Source: Planctomycetaceae bacterium (GTDB lineage Bacteria; Planctomycetota; Phycisphaerae; Sedimentisphaerales; UBA12454). Taken from it: a stretch of DNA of 64,000 nt. A program made the translations under genes and the position numbers. The notes under the pieces are model-generated. The model had not been told where the DNA came from. It was given only the letters and a program-made list of their open reading frames with translations, and did no database searches. Position 1 is the stretch's first letter. Each line of letters starts with the position of its first letter. Where the stretch lies: the NCBI GenBank assembly GCA_021371795.1, contig JAJFVK010000013.1:124001-188000 (forward strand), in the 5' to 3' direction. This document shows positions 1 through 8,762 of this stretch, piece by piece.

Positions 1-650
1 GCGTAGGTTTGGCGCTGGTGATCGGCGTAATAAATAATTATATAACAAATCCGGTCGGCAACGCAGCGATGCTCTTTATAGGTGTTGCAGGCGTAGTAGC
101 TGCAATCATTATCGACGGCCTTGCATATAAAAAGCTTTCCAGCACAGGCCAAAAAACAGCGACAAAAGGAATCGTGCTTTCTGTTCTTGCCGGCGTTTTG
201 ATGGGCTGGTTCTTCTGGTTTGTGGCACAATCGATGTCGAGTAACTTCGTAACAATTGAACCGGGCAAATTCACGCCATACAGCGCAGTTGTTTTCTTCT
301 CAATCGGTGTGCTCGTATCAAATTTCATCTGGAACACAAAACCGTTCACAGGCAGTTCTATTCAAATGGCTGATTATTTCAAAGGCTCAATGAAACTGCA
401 TTTAATCGGCATACTCGGCGGCATAATCTGGAATACCGGTATGTCGTTCAGTATTATCGCTTCAGGCCAGGCTGGTTTCGCTATTTCTTACGGTCTTGGA
501 CAGGGCGCTACATTAGTCGCGGCGTTTTGGGGCGTGTTCATCTGGAAGGAATTCAAGAACGCACCAAAAGGCGTTAATCCGATGCTCGCATTGATGTTCC
601 TGCTTTACATCGTCGGCCTTACGATGATTATCGTTGCAAGACTGGCATAA
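1..650 (+). CDS. GRP/DMT-type sugar permease, C-terminal part (cut by window edge)
   Basis: The reading frame is open from base 3 to the stop at 648-650 and begins before the window, so only about the last 216 residues are present. The protein is very hydrophobic, with about six to seven membrane segments separated by short loops, and is rich in Gly. The repeated-half architecture and the late stretch AISYGLGQGATLVAAFWGVF resemble the glucose/ribose uptake (GRP) family of drug/metabolite transporters. Its likely role is inner-membrane uptake of a monosaccharide; the substrate cannot be read from sequence. A secreted glycosidase gene converges on it from the other strand. Confidence 0.7.
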   Translation, partial: VGLALVIGVINNYITNPVGNAAMLFIGVAGVVAAIIIDGLAYKKLSSTGQKTATKGIVLSVLAGVLMGWFFWFVAQSMSSNFVTIEPGKFTPYSAVVFFSIGVLVSNFIWNTKPFTGSSIQMADYFKGSMKLHLIGILGGIIWNTGMSFSIIASGQAGFAISYGLGQGATLVAAFWGVFIWKEFKNAPKGVNPMLALMFLLYIVGLTMIIVARLA

Positions 651-666
651 TATGCCTGAAAACACA

Positions 667-704
667 AAAGGCTGTAATACCACTTCGTACTACAGCCTTT
701 TTTT
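667..704. terminator. Bidirectional intrinsic terminator
   Basis: GGCTGTA (670-676) pairs with TACAGCC (691-697). The stem is followed on the plus strand by a run of nine or more T and flanked on the other side by AAAA, so it can end transcription of both the permease (plus) and the GH31 gene (minus). Confidence 0.85.
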
Positions 705-723
705 TATTACACAAAATTAATTT

Positions 724-3369
724 CTAATTAATTTGCAGCCATTCGAGATATGGCCTCCAGTCCTTTTTATCAGCGGACTTGCTTTCGATAATCTTAACAG
801 CATTGGCATAATCGTTTTCAAAATTATTCACAATCTCCGCAGCCGAAGATGGATTGTACGTCATCTTCGTGCCGGCAAGCGACGTGCTTATAACAGGCTC
901 AAACTCGTACATCGGCTCTGGTGCCCTGCCGACAAAATCGACAAACCTGTGCAGATGGTTCATTTTGCCTTTTACGCCTGAAAGCTTCGCAACATCCGCA
1001 TCGCTTTGCTCGACAGAAACCTGAACAGCTTCATTTGTGTTTTGTTTGCCGAGGCAGATTATTGTCGCGACTTCTTCGCCATCGTAGTGCCAACTATTTT
1101 CAGCAGGTTCCATGCAGTATACAATTTCTTCGCCGTTCACTGAAACTGATTTCGGCGGGAACGTATTTACAAGTTTTATCTCATAACCGCGAGATGTCAG
1201 CATATTATCATAACCGCCTTTGGCCGGGCTTATTGTAATATCTGTTTTGCCGCCGCTGCGTGTAAAGCTTACATCCGTGAAAGCGAATTTATCATTTTTA
1301 TATCCCTGGTCGTTGCCGGCGTCTTCATAAACGCTGAAAAATCCTTTATCGCCTGGGTAAATCGCTAAAATCATCGGGTCGAGCGGTTTTTCATCCACGC
1401 GCTTCATCTTCGGCATCATCGGAATAATCGCACCGGCCTTTACATACATCGGAATCTCATCGAGAGCGAACGGCCTTTCAATTACAGCATTGCCATCGAA
1501 AACTTTTCCGGTTTCATATTCAATCCACCGACCTTCCGGCAGCCAGGTTTTCTGCATTACATATTTTTTACCCTTGGCCATCGGCGACACTACCGGATTT
1601 ACCAATATATTATCGCCGAACATATATTCATTTTTAAATTCGTAAGCTTCCTGATTTCTCGGCCAATCATAATACAACGGCCTGCAAAGCGAAACGCCCG
1701 TATCGTAAGCCTGCCGTGCGGAAGTATAAACATAAGGCACAATCGCATAGCGTAAATCATAGCATTTGCGCATCGCCTGGAAATTTTCCATCGGATACGC
1801 CCATGGTCGGCGCTCTATTTCACTGCTGGCAGTCGCGTGCGTTCTGAAAATCGGGCTCAACACGCCCCACTGAATCCAGCGTGTATAAAGTTCCGGATTA
1901 TTAGGTTCGCCCACCAAACCGTACCTGCCATAACGCCCACCATAATGCCCGCCGATATCGTGGCTCCAGAAACCAAAACCGACGTTCGCCGCGTTCGTTG
2001 TAAAATAAGGCTGATACGCAAGCGATTCCCATGTAATAATAGTATCGCCGGAAAAGCCGATTTGATACCTGTGATTGCCAAGCCCGCCCCAGCGATGGAA
2101 AATCAACGGCCGAACTTTATTCTGACGCTCCATATCGCTGAAGTGAACGTAGTTCAAATAAAAAGTCGGATTAACGCCTGCAATTTTCGTCGTACCCCCC
2201 TGCTGCCAGTCGAGCCACCAGAAGTCAATGCCCATTTTCTCCATCGGATGCAAAAGAACATCCATATACGTCTTTGCGAAATCCTTATTGACAATATCGA
2301 ACGGCACATATTTTTTCGTATTTGGGTCAACGCCCATTACTTTTGCAAACTCATTATACTGCTCTTCATGCGGCTGAATACCGCTTGCAGGATGCAGATT
2401 CATACACGTCCTGATGGAGTTTTCATTCGCCCACGCGAGAAACTTTTCAGGGTCTGGAAAATAATTTCTGTTCCATGTGAAACCTGTCCAGCCGCAAGAC
2501 TCTTTTGCCTGGTCTTTTTTCCTTTTGCCCTTCTCATTGTACCACGCCGGCATTGATGTAATATGCCAATCCATATCGATAACCATAACGTCAAGGCCGA
2601 GGTCGTAACGTGTGAACTGCTCTGCCAAATCTCTCAACTGCTGGTCGTCATAGTTCCAGAATTTCGACCACCACACACCGAACGCGAACTTCGGCGGCAA
2701 TGCGATATTACCCGCAACGGCAACGAAATCCTTCATCGCCGTTTTATAATCATAGCCATAGCCGAAGAAATAAATATCCTGCCGATTACCTTCAGGCCTC
2801 GCGATAACCCACTGCCAATCGGAATTGTCAAATAACGGATTATTCGTATCATCGACCGCGCACCAGCCGATGCGGGAAATAATACCCTGGCAAAATTCGA
2901 CCTTTTTTTTATCTATAAAACTCCTGTCGCCGTTGCAGGTGTCCAGTGTTCTGGTCGTGCCTAAAAGATTTTTATCGTCAAGATCGCCGAAATGCCATAC
3001 TGCTGAAAAATCGCCGGAAACCACATCGATACTCAAATTTTCTTTCGTGAATTTCCCGCTGCCGATTTTATATTTTAAGGATAATTTTTTGGTTTTGATT
3101 TCAAGAACGCCGTCGCTGCGAGAAACTTTATATTCAGGAACACTGGTATTGCGATTAATAAACGTAAGACTGGCTCTATCCTCGAATTTTTTGTCCGCAG
3201 ACCATTCGAGCCGTAAAAGCCCCGGCGTTAAAACCGTGATACGTACATCGTCGCTGACAACACACGCTTTACTGCCAGCGACAGGATTATATTCCGAACA
3301 AAAAGCCGTAACATTAACAATAGTCATAAGCAATACCGCCAATTTTAAAGTCTTGTTAAAATTTTCCAT
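724..3369 (-). CDS. Secreted glycoside hydrolase family 31 (alpha-glucosidase/alpha-xylosidase type)
   Basis: An 881-residue exported enzyme expected to hydrolyse alpha-glycosidic bonds in the periplasm or outside the cell. Start chosen at the ATG at 3369: it follows GAGGGA at good spacing and opens directly into a signal peptide (LKLAVLLMTIVNVTAF); an upstream in-frame Met at 3429 lacks this. An N-terminal GH31 beta-sandwich is followed by the catalytic barrel (about residues 225-580). The nucleophile Asp is in FWWLDWQQGG (about D387), and the acid/base Asp is in GFSGDTIITWE (about D442). FGFWSHDIGG and the C-terminal beta-sandwich (DUF5110-like) complete the family pattern. Exact substrate (maltosyl, xylosyl or other) is not decidable here. 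Confidence 0.9.
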   Translation of the reverse strand: MENFNKTLKLAVLLMTIVNVTAFCSEYNPVAGSKACVVSDDVRITVLTPGLLRLEWSADKKFEDRASLTFINRNTSVPEYKVSRSDGVLEIKTKKLSLKYKIGSGKFTKENLSIDVVSGDFSAVWHFGDLDDKNLLGTTRTLDTCNGDRSFIDKKKVEFCQGIISRIGWCAVDDTNNPLFDNSDWQWVIARPEGNRQDIYFFGYGYDYKTAMKDFVAVAGNIALPPKFAFGVWWSKFWNYDDQQLRDLAEQFTRYDLGLDVMVIDMDWHITSMPAWYNEKGKRKKDQAKESCGWTGFTWNRNYFPDPEKFLAWANENSIRTCMNLHPASGIQPHEEQYNEFAKVMGVDPNTKKYVPFDIVNKDFAKTYMDVLLHPMEKMGIDFWWLDWQQGGTTKIAGVNPTFYLNYVHFSDMERQNKVRPLIFHRWGGLGNHRYQIGFSGDTIITWESLAYQPYFTTNAANVGFGFWSHDIGGHYGGRYGRYGLVGEPNNPELYTRWIQWGVLSPIFRTHATASSEIERRPWAYPMENFQAMRKCYDLRYAIVPYVYTSARQAYDTGVSLCRPLYYDWPRNQEAYEFKNEYMFGDNILVNPVVSPMAKGKKYVMQKTWLPEGRWIEYETGKVFDGNAVIERPFALDEIPMYVKAGAIIPMMPKMKRVDEKPLDPMILAIYPGDKGFFSVYEDAGNDQGYKNDKFAFTDVSFTRSGGKTDITISPAKGGYDNMLTSRGYEIKLVNTFPPKSVSVNGEEIVYCMEPAENSWHYDGEEVATIICLGKQNTNEAVQVSVEQSDADVAKLSGVKGKMNHLHRFVDFVGRAPEPMYEFEPVISTSLAGTKMTYNPSSAAEIVNNFENDYANAVKIIESKSADKKDWRPYLEWLQIN

Positions 3370-3484
3370 AAGTCCCTCAATAAAATTTCCCAACAAGCAG
3401 TTTACAGATGAAATCCTTTTCTTCAACATTTAATTCCATCGAAAATACAGATTCCTTTAGCCGTCAAGGCACATATATAACTTG

Positions 3485-3575
3485 TAACCACGAATTACAC
3501 GAATTGACACAAAGTTTTTTAGACACGGATTCCGCAGCCGCAGAACACAAACGGATTTCGGTTGGGATTACAAAG
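3485..3575. repeat. Degenerate ACGGATT/ACGAATTACACG dispersed repeat
   Basis: Intergenic stretch with AACCACGAATTACACGAATT and TTTTAGACACGGATT. The second string recurs in similar form at 33102-33149, upstream of enolase. It looks like remnants of a dispersed non-coding repeat; no coding potential is apparent. Confidence 0.5.
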
Positions 3576-3590
3576 ACTGGCGATACGCAT

Positions 3591-3620
3591 TTATGTGAAA
3601 TTGTGAATAAAATCACATAA
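3591..3620. promoter_or_regulatory. Predicted Rex operator
   Basis: TTGTGA (3601-3606), six bases, then TCACAT (3613-3618) closely matches the known Rex operator form TTGTGA-N6-TCACAA. An outer perfect inverted repeat TTATGTGA (3591-3598)/TCACATAA (3613-3620) overlaps it. It lies just upstream of the rex promoter, which suggests autoregulation by the NADH/NAD+ ratio. Confidence 0.7.
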
Positions 3621-3626
3621 TTTTCA

Positions 3627-3656
3627 TTGACAAATTATAATAACTGATTGTAGAAT
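3627..3656 (+). promoter_or_regulatory. Sigma70-type promoter of rex
   Basis: TTGACA (3627-3632), an 18-base spacer, then TAGAAT (3651-3656). This gives a leader of about 57 bases before the rex start codon. Confidence 0.7.
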
Positions 3657-3719
3657 ACATTTTATAATGATTCGTATTCAATTAACTAACGACTATCTTC
3701 TACATACTGACAACTAAAA

Positions 3720-4346
3720 ATGAGCAACAGAAGCAGGATATTACGGTTATCACGATACAAGAATGCCGCCCTTCGTTTAAAATCCCTCAATTTTCTGAAA
3801 GTCTTTTCTGACAATCTGGCTGACGCTACCGGCGTAACGGCTTCGCAGGTTCGCAAGGATTTTTCGATTTTCTCAATCTCCGGCAACCGCCGAGGCGGGT
3901 ATCAAATCGAAGAACTGCTCACGCAACTCAATAGAGTACTCGGCAAAGACAAGTTACAGAAGTTTATCATTATCGGCGTTGGCAATTTGGGCCGGGCGCT
4001 GATTAATTATCAGGGCTTCGCGAAAAGTGAGATAAAAATCGTCGCGGGTTTTGATATAGACCCTGCGAAATTCAATCGCAAAGCTGATACGCTGATATTG
4101 CCGATGGATGAGCTTGCGGGCTTTATAAAGACAAATGAAGTAGAACTGGCGATAGTAACTGTGCCTGAATTTAACGCACAGGATGCGTTTGATAAGCTCA
4201 AAGCGGCCGGGATAAAGGGGATATTAAATTTCGCTCCAACCAGATTAAAAAGCGACGATAAGGTAATTGTTCACAATCTGAATCTTGAGACGGAATTCGA
4301 GAATCTGATTTATTTTGTGAATACCAAGACGCTTCCGTCAGAGTAA
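3720..4346 (+). CDS. rex: Redox-sensing transcriptional repressor Rex
   Basis: 208 residues, typical Rex length. An N-terminal winged helix (about 1-75) contains the family sequence SQVRKDFS, with a Gly-rich wing (SGNRRGGY). A Rossmann domain follows with the dinucleotide motif GVGNLG (86-91). Rex is a cytosolic homodimer that leaves DNA when NADH binds, derepressing fermentation and respiration genes. The gene has its own promoter and a Rex-like operator upstream. The start has no clear Shine-Dalgarno sequence but is the first Met of the conserved domain. The last 9 bases overlap the end of the convergent sirtuin gene. Confidence 0.93.
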   Translation: MSNRSRILRLSRYKNAALRLKSLNFLKVFSDNLADATGVTASQVRKDFSIFSISGNRRGGYQIEELLTQLNRVLGKDKLQKFIIIGVGNLGRALINYQGFAKSEIKIVAGFDIDPAKFNRKADTLILPMDELAGFIKTNEVELAIVTVPEFNAQDAFDKLKAAGIKGILNFAPTRLKSDDKVIVHNLNLETEFENLIYFVNTKTLPSE

Positions 4347-5057
4347 ATTTAAAACATCGCTTGAAAACTGTTCCAAATCGGTATCAAATTTATGATGTGC
4401 GATTTTGTCGTAAGGTGTTGTGCCTTTTGTGATGATAATCACTTTTGCGCCATTGTAGAAGGCTGATTCGGTCAACGACGCGGCAGGATTAACGACCAAA
4501 GACGAACCCAAAGCTATGAACAAATCACACCTGCTGCAAATATCCTGTGAAGCCAAAAGAACATTATGCGGTATCATATCACCATAGAAAACAATATCCG
4601 GCCTGATTAAAGAGCCGCACTTATCGCATTTCGGCACGCCGGCGGTATCGATTTTTTCATCGACTTGTACCCTTGTGTATTTTTGCGGACATTTTGTGCA
4701 GCTAAAAGTTACGACATTGCCGTGAAATTCCACAACATTTTTTGAGCCTGCCTTTTGATGCAGCCGATCAATGTTCTGCGTAATTACAGCTTTTAACAAT
4801 CCCCGGGTTTCAAGCTTCGCGAGCATTTGATGGGTAACATTTGGCGTTTTGTCAGCCAGCGGATGAATAAACTGTTTGGCGATTTTATAATATTCTTCCG
4901 GCTGACTATTGAAGAAATCTATTTCGAAAGTTTCCTGTGAAATTTTGCTGAACAGTCCGTTTGTACTTCTGAAATCCGGTATTCCCGACGCTACCGAAAC
5001 TCCCGCGCCGGTAAGCACGACAGCATATTTAGATTTGCTCAAACTCTCGATAAACAA
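4338..5057 (-). CDS. cobB: Sir2-family NAD-dependent protein deacylase
   Basis: 239 residues. Motifs in order: GAGVSVASGIPDFRS (about 17-31, NAD binding), TQNIDRLH (93-100), catalytic His in EFHG (H112), four zinc Cys (C120, C123, C144, C147), and late GSSLVVNP. It removes acyl groups from lysines using NAD+. The only usable start in this frame is TTG at 5057, 24 bases after the murJ stop; the frame is the same as that of murJ. No Shine-Dalgarno sequence is visible, so translation may be coupled to murJ. It converges on rex with a 9-bp overlap, placing two NAD(H)-dependent regulators side by side. Confidence 0.9.
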   Translation of the reverse strand: MFIESLSKSKYAVVLTGAGVSVASGIPDFRSTNGLFSKISQETFEIDFFNSQPEEYYKIAKQFIHPLADKTPNVTHQMLAKLETRGLLKAVITQNIDRLHQKAGSKNVVEFHGNVVTFSCTKCPQKYTRVQVDEKIDTAGVPKCDKCGSLIRPDIVFYGDMIPHNVLLASQDICSRCDLFIALGSSLVVNPAASLTESAFYNGAKVIIITKGTTPYDKIAHHKFDTDLEQFSSDVLNLL

Positions 5058-5081
5058 TTTGTTATCTGAATTGTTTATAGT

Positions 5082-6719
5082 TTACACCTTTGCGGTATTT
5101 TGTTTTCGTTCCTTAATGCTGCCGATAAATTCGTAAAGCTCCGGCGCTTTCATCAGCCAAAGCATTCCAATAAAAACTATTGTACCGGCAGGTACGCAAA
5201 CACTCAAAACAATAAGATAACCAGTCTGCATCAATTTCCATTTCAGTAAATAAACCACAAGTGCCATTGCTGTACAGGCAACTGCCGAGCGGATTACGCA
5301 GGCTGCGATTTTCCGGCCACCTAATAATCCAAGTCTTTTACGAAGAATATACATCAATACAAGAGCATTAATCATAAATGTTATCGACGTCGAAAGGCCA
5401 AAAGCACCGGGGCCTATTTGCGGTATCCATATAAACGCAAGCAAAAGCACAAGATTTACAACCGCTAAAATGCACGAAACCTTTAATGGCGTTTTGGTGT
5501 CTTTGCAGGCATAAAACGCCCTTGCAAGGATTTGATAACTGCAATACGCCCACATTCCAATCACATACATCTTCAAAACAAATGCCGACTGCATCGCGTC
5601 AGGAAGCGTAAATTTTCTGCGTGCATAAATCATCATAATCGGCTCGGCAAGTATAAACAAACCTACACCTGTCGCGAAACCTTCCATTAGCGAAAGACGA
5701 ATAGCACGATTTACCGCGTCACGCAGATTTGGAATATCGCCTCGCTGCGAGTAACGAGTCAGCAATGGGAAAACCGCGACGCCAAGTGAAATCGCAAGTA
5801 CACCCATTGGAAATTGATAAAAGTTACGCGCAGCCTGAACGCGTGTAATAACGCCTTCTTTCAGAGGACGCGGAATTGTCCAGTCCATTATCCTAATATC
5901 TGTAGAATCTTTTACAGCGGTAAGATTATATCCGACGATATCCTGAAAATATTCCGAGAACTGCAAAAAGCCAAGACCAAGCAGCATCGGCAAAAGAAGC
6001 GTAAGTATCTGGTGTATTCCCGGCTCAATTGGTTTAAGCCTTGGAGTCATGAAAAGGCCGCACCTTTTCAGCAGCCATATAATTGCAACAAGCTGCACAA
6101 CGCCTGCGATAATAACACTGAACGCAACCAGTGTAAGCTGACCTTCAAGGTTTTCCATAAAAACCGGCGCAAGCCACCATGCGGCAACAATTCCAAAGAT
6201 ATTAAAGATAATCGGCGCAAATGCCGGAAAAACAAAGTGCCCCTTGGCATTAAGTGCGGATGAACAGAGCGCAAGCAGACAAACCGTAAACATATATGGA
6301 AACATGATAACCATCATGCTCATCAGGAAATTCCTGTCGTGCGGACCGGGTATAAGTGAAATAACAAAAAAAACTATCTCACCAATAACCAACAACACTG
6401 CAAGAAAAACCGCCAATAACGCAAATGAATTCGCGAGCAATTTACGTGCTTTTTCAGTACCTTCTTTTTCATACACCTCTGTAAAAACAGGCACGAACGC
6501 AGAGGCAAGCGCTCCTTCGCCAAATAATCGTCTGAAAAGATTAGGGAGTTTAAACGCAACGCCAAAAGCATCGGTATATCTGGTAGCACCAAGAGATGTG
6601 ATTCCCATATCACGGAAGAAACCGAATATGCGGGAAATGAGGGTGATAAACGCCACCATTTTTGCGGCGTTGAAAAAATGCTCACGTTCCTTATGTTCGC
6701 TGTGCGCTTTGGTATCCAT
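5082..6719 (-). CDS. murJ: Lipid II flippase MurJ (MviN family)
   Basis: 545 residues with about 14 hydrophobic segments. The N-terminal signature includes SRIFGFFRDMGITSLG, AFKLPNLFRRLFGEGALASAF and a conserved Arg/Asp pattern typical of MurJ/MviN in the MOP exporter superfamily. It flips the lipid-linked peptidoglycan precursor across the inner membrane. The start ATG at 6719 has no Shine-Dalgarno sequence. A TATAAT (minus strand, 6733-6728) sits only 8 bases before the ATG, so the transcript may be leaderless. The gene is followed by the sirtuin gene in the same frame. Presence of murJ (and murA further on) supports a peptidoglycan-containing planctomycete. Confidence 0.93.
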   Translation of the reverse strand: MDTKAHSEHKEREHFFNAAKMVAFITLISRIFGFFRDMGITSLGATRYTDAFGVAFKLPNLFRRLFGEGALASAFVPVFTEVYEKEGTEKARKLLANSFALLAVFLAVLLVIGEIVFFVISLIPGPHDRNFLMSMMVIMFPYMFTVCLLALCSSALNAKGHFVFPAFAPIIFNIFGIVAAWWLAPVFMENLEGQLTLVAFSVIIAGVVQLVAIIWLLKRCGLFMTPRLKPIEPGIHQILTLLLPMLLGLGFLQFSEYFQDIVGYNLTAVKDSTDIRIMDWTIPRPLKEGVITRVQAARNFYQFPMGVLAISLGVAVFPLLTRYSQRGDIPNLRDAVNRAIRLSLMEGFATGVGLFILAEPIMMIYARRKFTLPDAMQSAFVLKMYVIGMWAYCSYQILARAFYACKDTKTPLKVSCILAVVNLVLLLAFIWIPQIGPGAFGLSTSITFMINALVLMYILRKRLGLLGGRKIAACVIRSAVACTAMALVVYLLKWKLMQTGYLIVLSVCVPAGTIVFIGMLWLMKAPELYEFIGSIKERKQNTAKV

Positions 6720-6727
6720 CGCGGGAA

Positions 6728-6733
6728 ATTATA
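6728..6733 (-). promoter_or_regulatory. Possible -10 element of murJ (leaderless transcript)
   Basis: TATAAT on the minus strand, 8 bases from the murJ ATG. A hairpin TTGCAG/CTGCAA lies just upstream and no convincing -35 is seen. If used, transcription would start at or next to the start codon. Confidence 0.3.
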
Positions 6734-6776
6734 ATTGCAGATTGGCTGCAACTCCAGACAAAAACCATTGAAAAAA

Positions 6777-8636
6777 TTATTGTCCGCCCTTACGGGAAGC
6801 TCTGCGTCTGTCCTCTTCTCTAAGGAATCTTTTTCTGATTCGAATCGAACTTGGACAAATCTCGACAAGCTCATCGCCCTGTATGTATTCCATTGATAGT
6901 TCAAGACTCATTATTCTGGCCGGTCTGACCTTTGCAGCCTCGTCTTTACCGGACGCACGCATATTACTCATCTGCTTTGCCTTTACCGGATTTACAGGAA
7001 TATCATTTTCCTTGCAATGCTCGCCGACGACCTGGCCGTCATAAACGGTATCGCCCGGCTCAACAAAGAATATTCCCCTGTCATATAACGCATCCAACGC
7101 GTAAGCCGTAACCTGGCCGGCATTGGTCGCAACCATAACGCCGTTCTTACGCTGCGGAATCGAACCTCTCATCGGCTCATATCTTTCGAACGAGTGGTGC
7201 ATAATCGCCTTACCCTGCGTAGCGTTCAACATTCTTGCGTGCAGACCGAACAGTCCGCGTGACGGAATGAGAAATTCCATGTGTACAAAACTGCTTGCGC
7301 CGCTCTTTGTGTCTATTCTGACTATTTCGCTCCGCCTCTCGCCCAGAAGCGACATGACCGCGCTTTGACAATCCATAGGACAATCAATAGCAAGCATTTC
7401 TATCGGCTCATGAGTAATTCCATCAACTTCTTTCAAAATAACTTCCGGCTTGCCGACACAAATTTCATATCCTTCACGCCGCATATTTTCGAGCAGAATG
7501 CCCAGATGCATAAGCCCTCGGCCTGAAACGCAATATTCTTCAGGTGTTCTGCCGGGGCCAACCCGCAACGCAACATTATGCTGAAGCTCCTTTTCAAGTC
7601 TATCACCGATTTGTCTGCTTGTAACGTATTTGCCATCTTTTCCTGCGAATGGGCCATCGTTGACTCTGAACGTCATCGACATTGTCGGCTCATCAACAGC
7701 GATTACTGCAAGCCTTGAAGGATTGCACGGACAGGCAATCGTATTGGCAATATCGACAGGGTCGAGGCCAGACACGGCACAAATGTCGCCTGCCAAAACA
7801 GTGTCAACCTGCTTTCTGCCCAGACCGTCGAATGAATGAATCTGCAAAATTTTCTGCAATGTATGAACATTTTTGGTATCGATAACAGTAACGGCCTGCC
7901 CTGCCATAATCTTACCGGCGAAAACTCTGCCAACTGCGATTTTGCCGACGTAATCTGAATATTCAAGACTCGTTACGAGCATTTGAAGATGAGCATCCGG
8001 AACAACTGTCGGAGCAGGAACTTTTTTGATGATTGTATCAAATACAATCTTCATATTATTTGTTTTTTCATCCGGGTCGCTTGATGCCCAGCCCTGTCTG
8101 CCTGAAGCGTAAATAACAGGGAAATCAAGCGCATCATCATTGGCACCAAGCTGAACGAGCAAATCGAAAACTTCATTTACAACTTCATGCGGACGACTGT
8201 TTTCACGGTCCACTTTATTTATCACAACGATTGGTTTTAACTTATTCTCAAGAGCCTTGCTCAAAACGAATCTTGTCTGCGGCATAGGACCTTCGAACGC
8301 ATCAACCAAAAGCAGTACGCCATCGGCCATTTTCAAAACACGTTCGACTTCGCCACCAAAATCGGCGTGGCCGGGAGTGTCGATGACGTTAATTTTGTAT
8401 TCATCACCTTCATCATCGGTATAGTTTATTGCGCAATTTTTGCTCAAAATTGTAATGCCGCGTTCACGCTCGATTGGATTCGAGTCCATAATCAAACCTT
8501 CGACGCCGCCAGCCAGCTTGTCAAGGTCTTCACTGCGGAACATTCCAGATTGATACAAAAGCCTGTCAAGCAAGGTAGTTTTACCGTGGTCAACGTGTGC
8601 AATAATCGCTACATTACGAATATAATTGTAATACAT
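6777..8636 (-). CDS. typA: Translational GTPase TypA/BipA
   Basis: 619 residues, usual size. The GTPase domain shows G1 AHVDHGKTT near residue 14, the switch region ERERGITI, G3 DTPGHADF and G4 NKVD. These are followed by EF-G-like domains and the TypA C-terminal domain. It is a ribosome-binding GTPase linked to stress responses and 50S assembly. It lies on the same strand as murJ with a 57-base gap. It is divergent from the ABC ATPase gene, with a 126-base shared upstream region. Confidence 0.95.
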   Translation of the reverse strand: MYYNYIRNVAIIAHVDHGKTTLLDRLLYQSGMFRSEDLDKLAGGVEGLIMDSNPIERERGITILSKNCAINYTDDEGDEYKINVIDTPGHADFGGEVERVLKMADGVLLLVDAFEGPMPQTRFVLSKALENKLKPIVVINKVDRENSRPHEVVNEVFDLLVQLGANDDALDFPVIYASGRQGWASSDPDEKTNNMKIVFDTIIKKVPAPTVVPDAHLQMLVTSLEYSDYVGKIAVGRVFAGKIMAGQAVTVIDTKNVHTLQKILQIHSFDGLGRKQVDTVLAGDICAVSGLDPVDIANTIACPCNPSRLAVIAVDEPTMSMTFRVNDGPFAGKDGKYVTSRQIGDRLEKELQHNVALRVGPGRTPEEYCVSGRGLMHLGILLENMRREGYEICVGKPEVILKEVDGITHEPIEMLAIDCPMDCQSAVMSLLGERRSEIVRIDTKSGASSFVHMEFLIPSRGLFGLHARMLNATQGKAIMHHSFERYEPMRGSIPQRKNGVMVATNAGQVTAYALDALYDRGIFFVEPGDTVYDGQVVGEHCKENDIPVNPVKAKQMSNMRASGKDEAAKVRPARIMSLELSMEYIQGDELVEICPSSIRIRKRFLREEDRRRASRKGGQ

Positions 8637-8762
8637 AAAAAATCTCTATTCAGGTAAATTAATATACGGTTTGTTTAAATTCCGATAGTTGAAGCGGGAT
8701 ATTTTACATTGTTTTTCGCAAATGTCAATGTAAAATAGTACTCTTTAATTAGCAATGGTTTA

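Noticed and set aside
1837-2556. Long open frame antisense to the GH31 gene
   Set aside because: It lies fully within a clear GH31 gene, has no domain, and its composition is that of a reverse-strand shadow.
6838-6852. tRNA-like TTCGAATC string
   Set aside because: It is inside typA and no cloverleaf can be formed; similar strings at 36858, 60561 and 60624 are also within genes.
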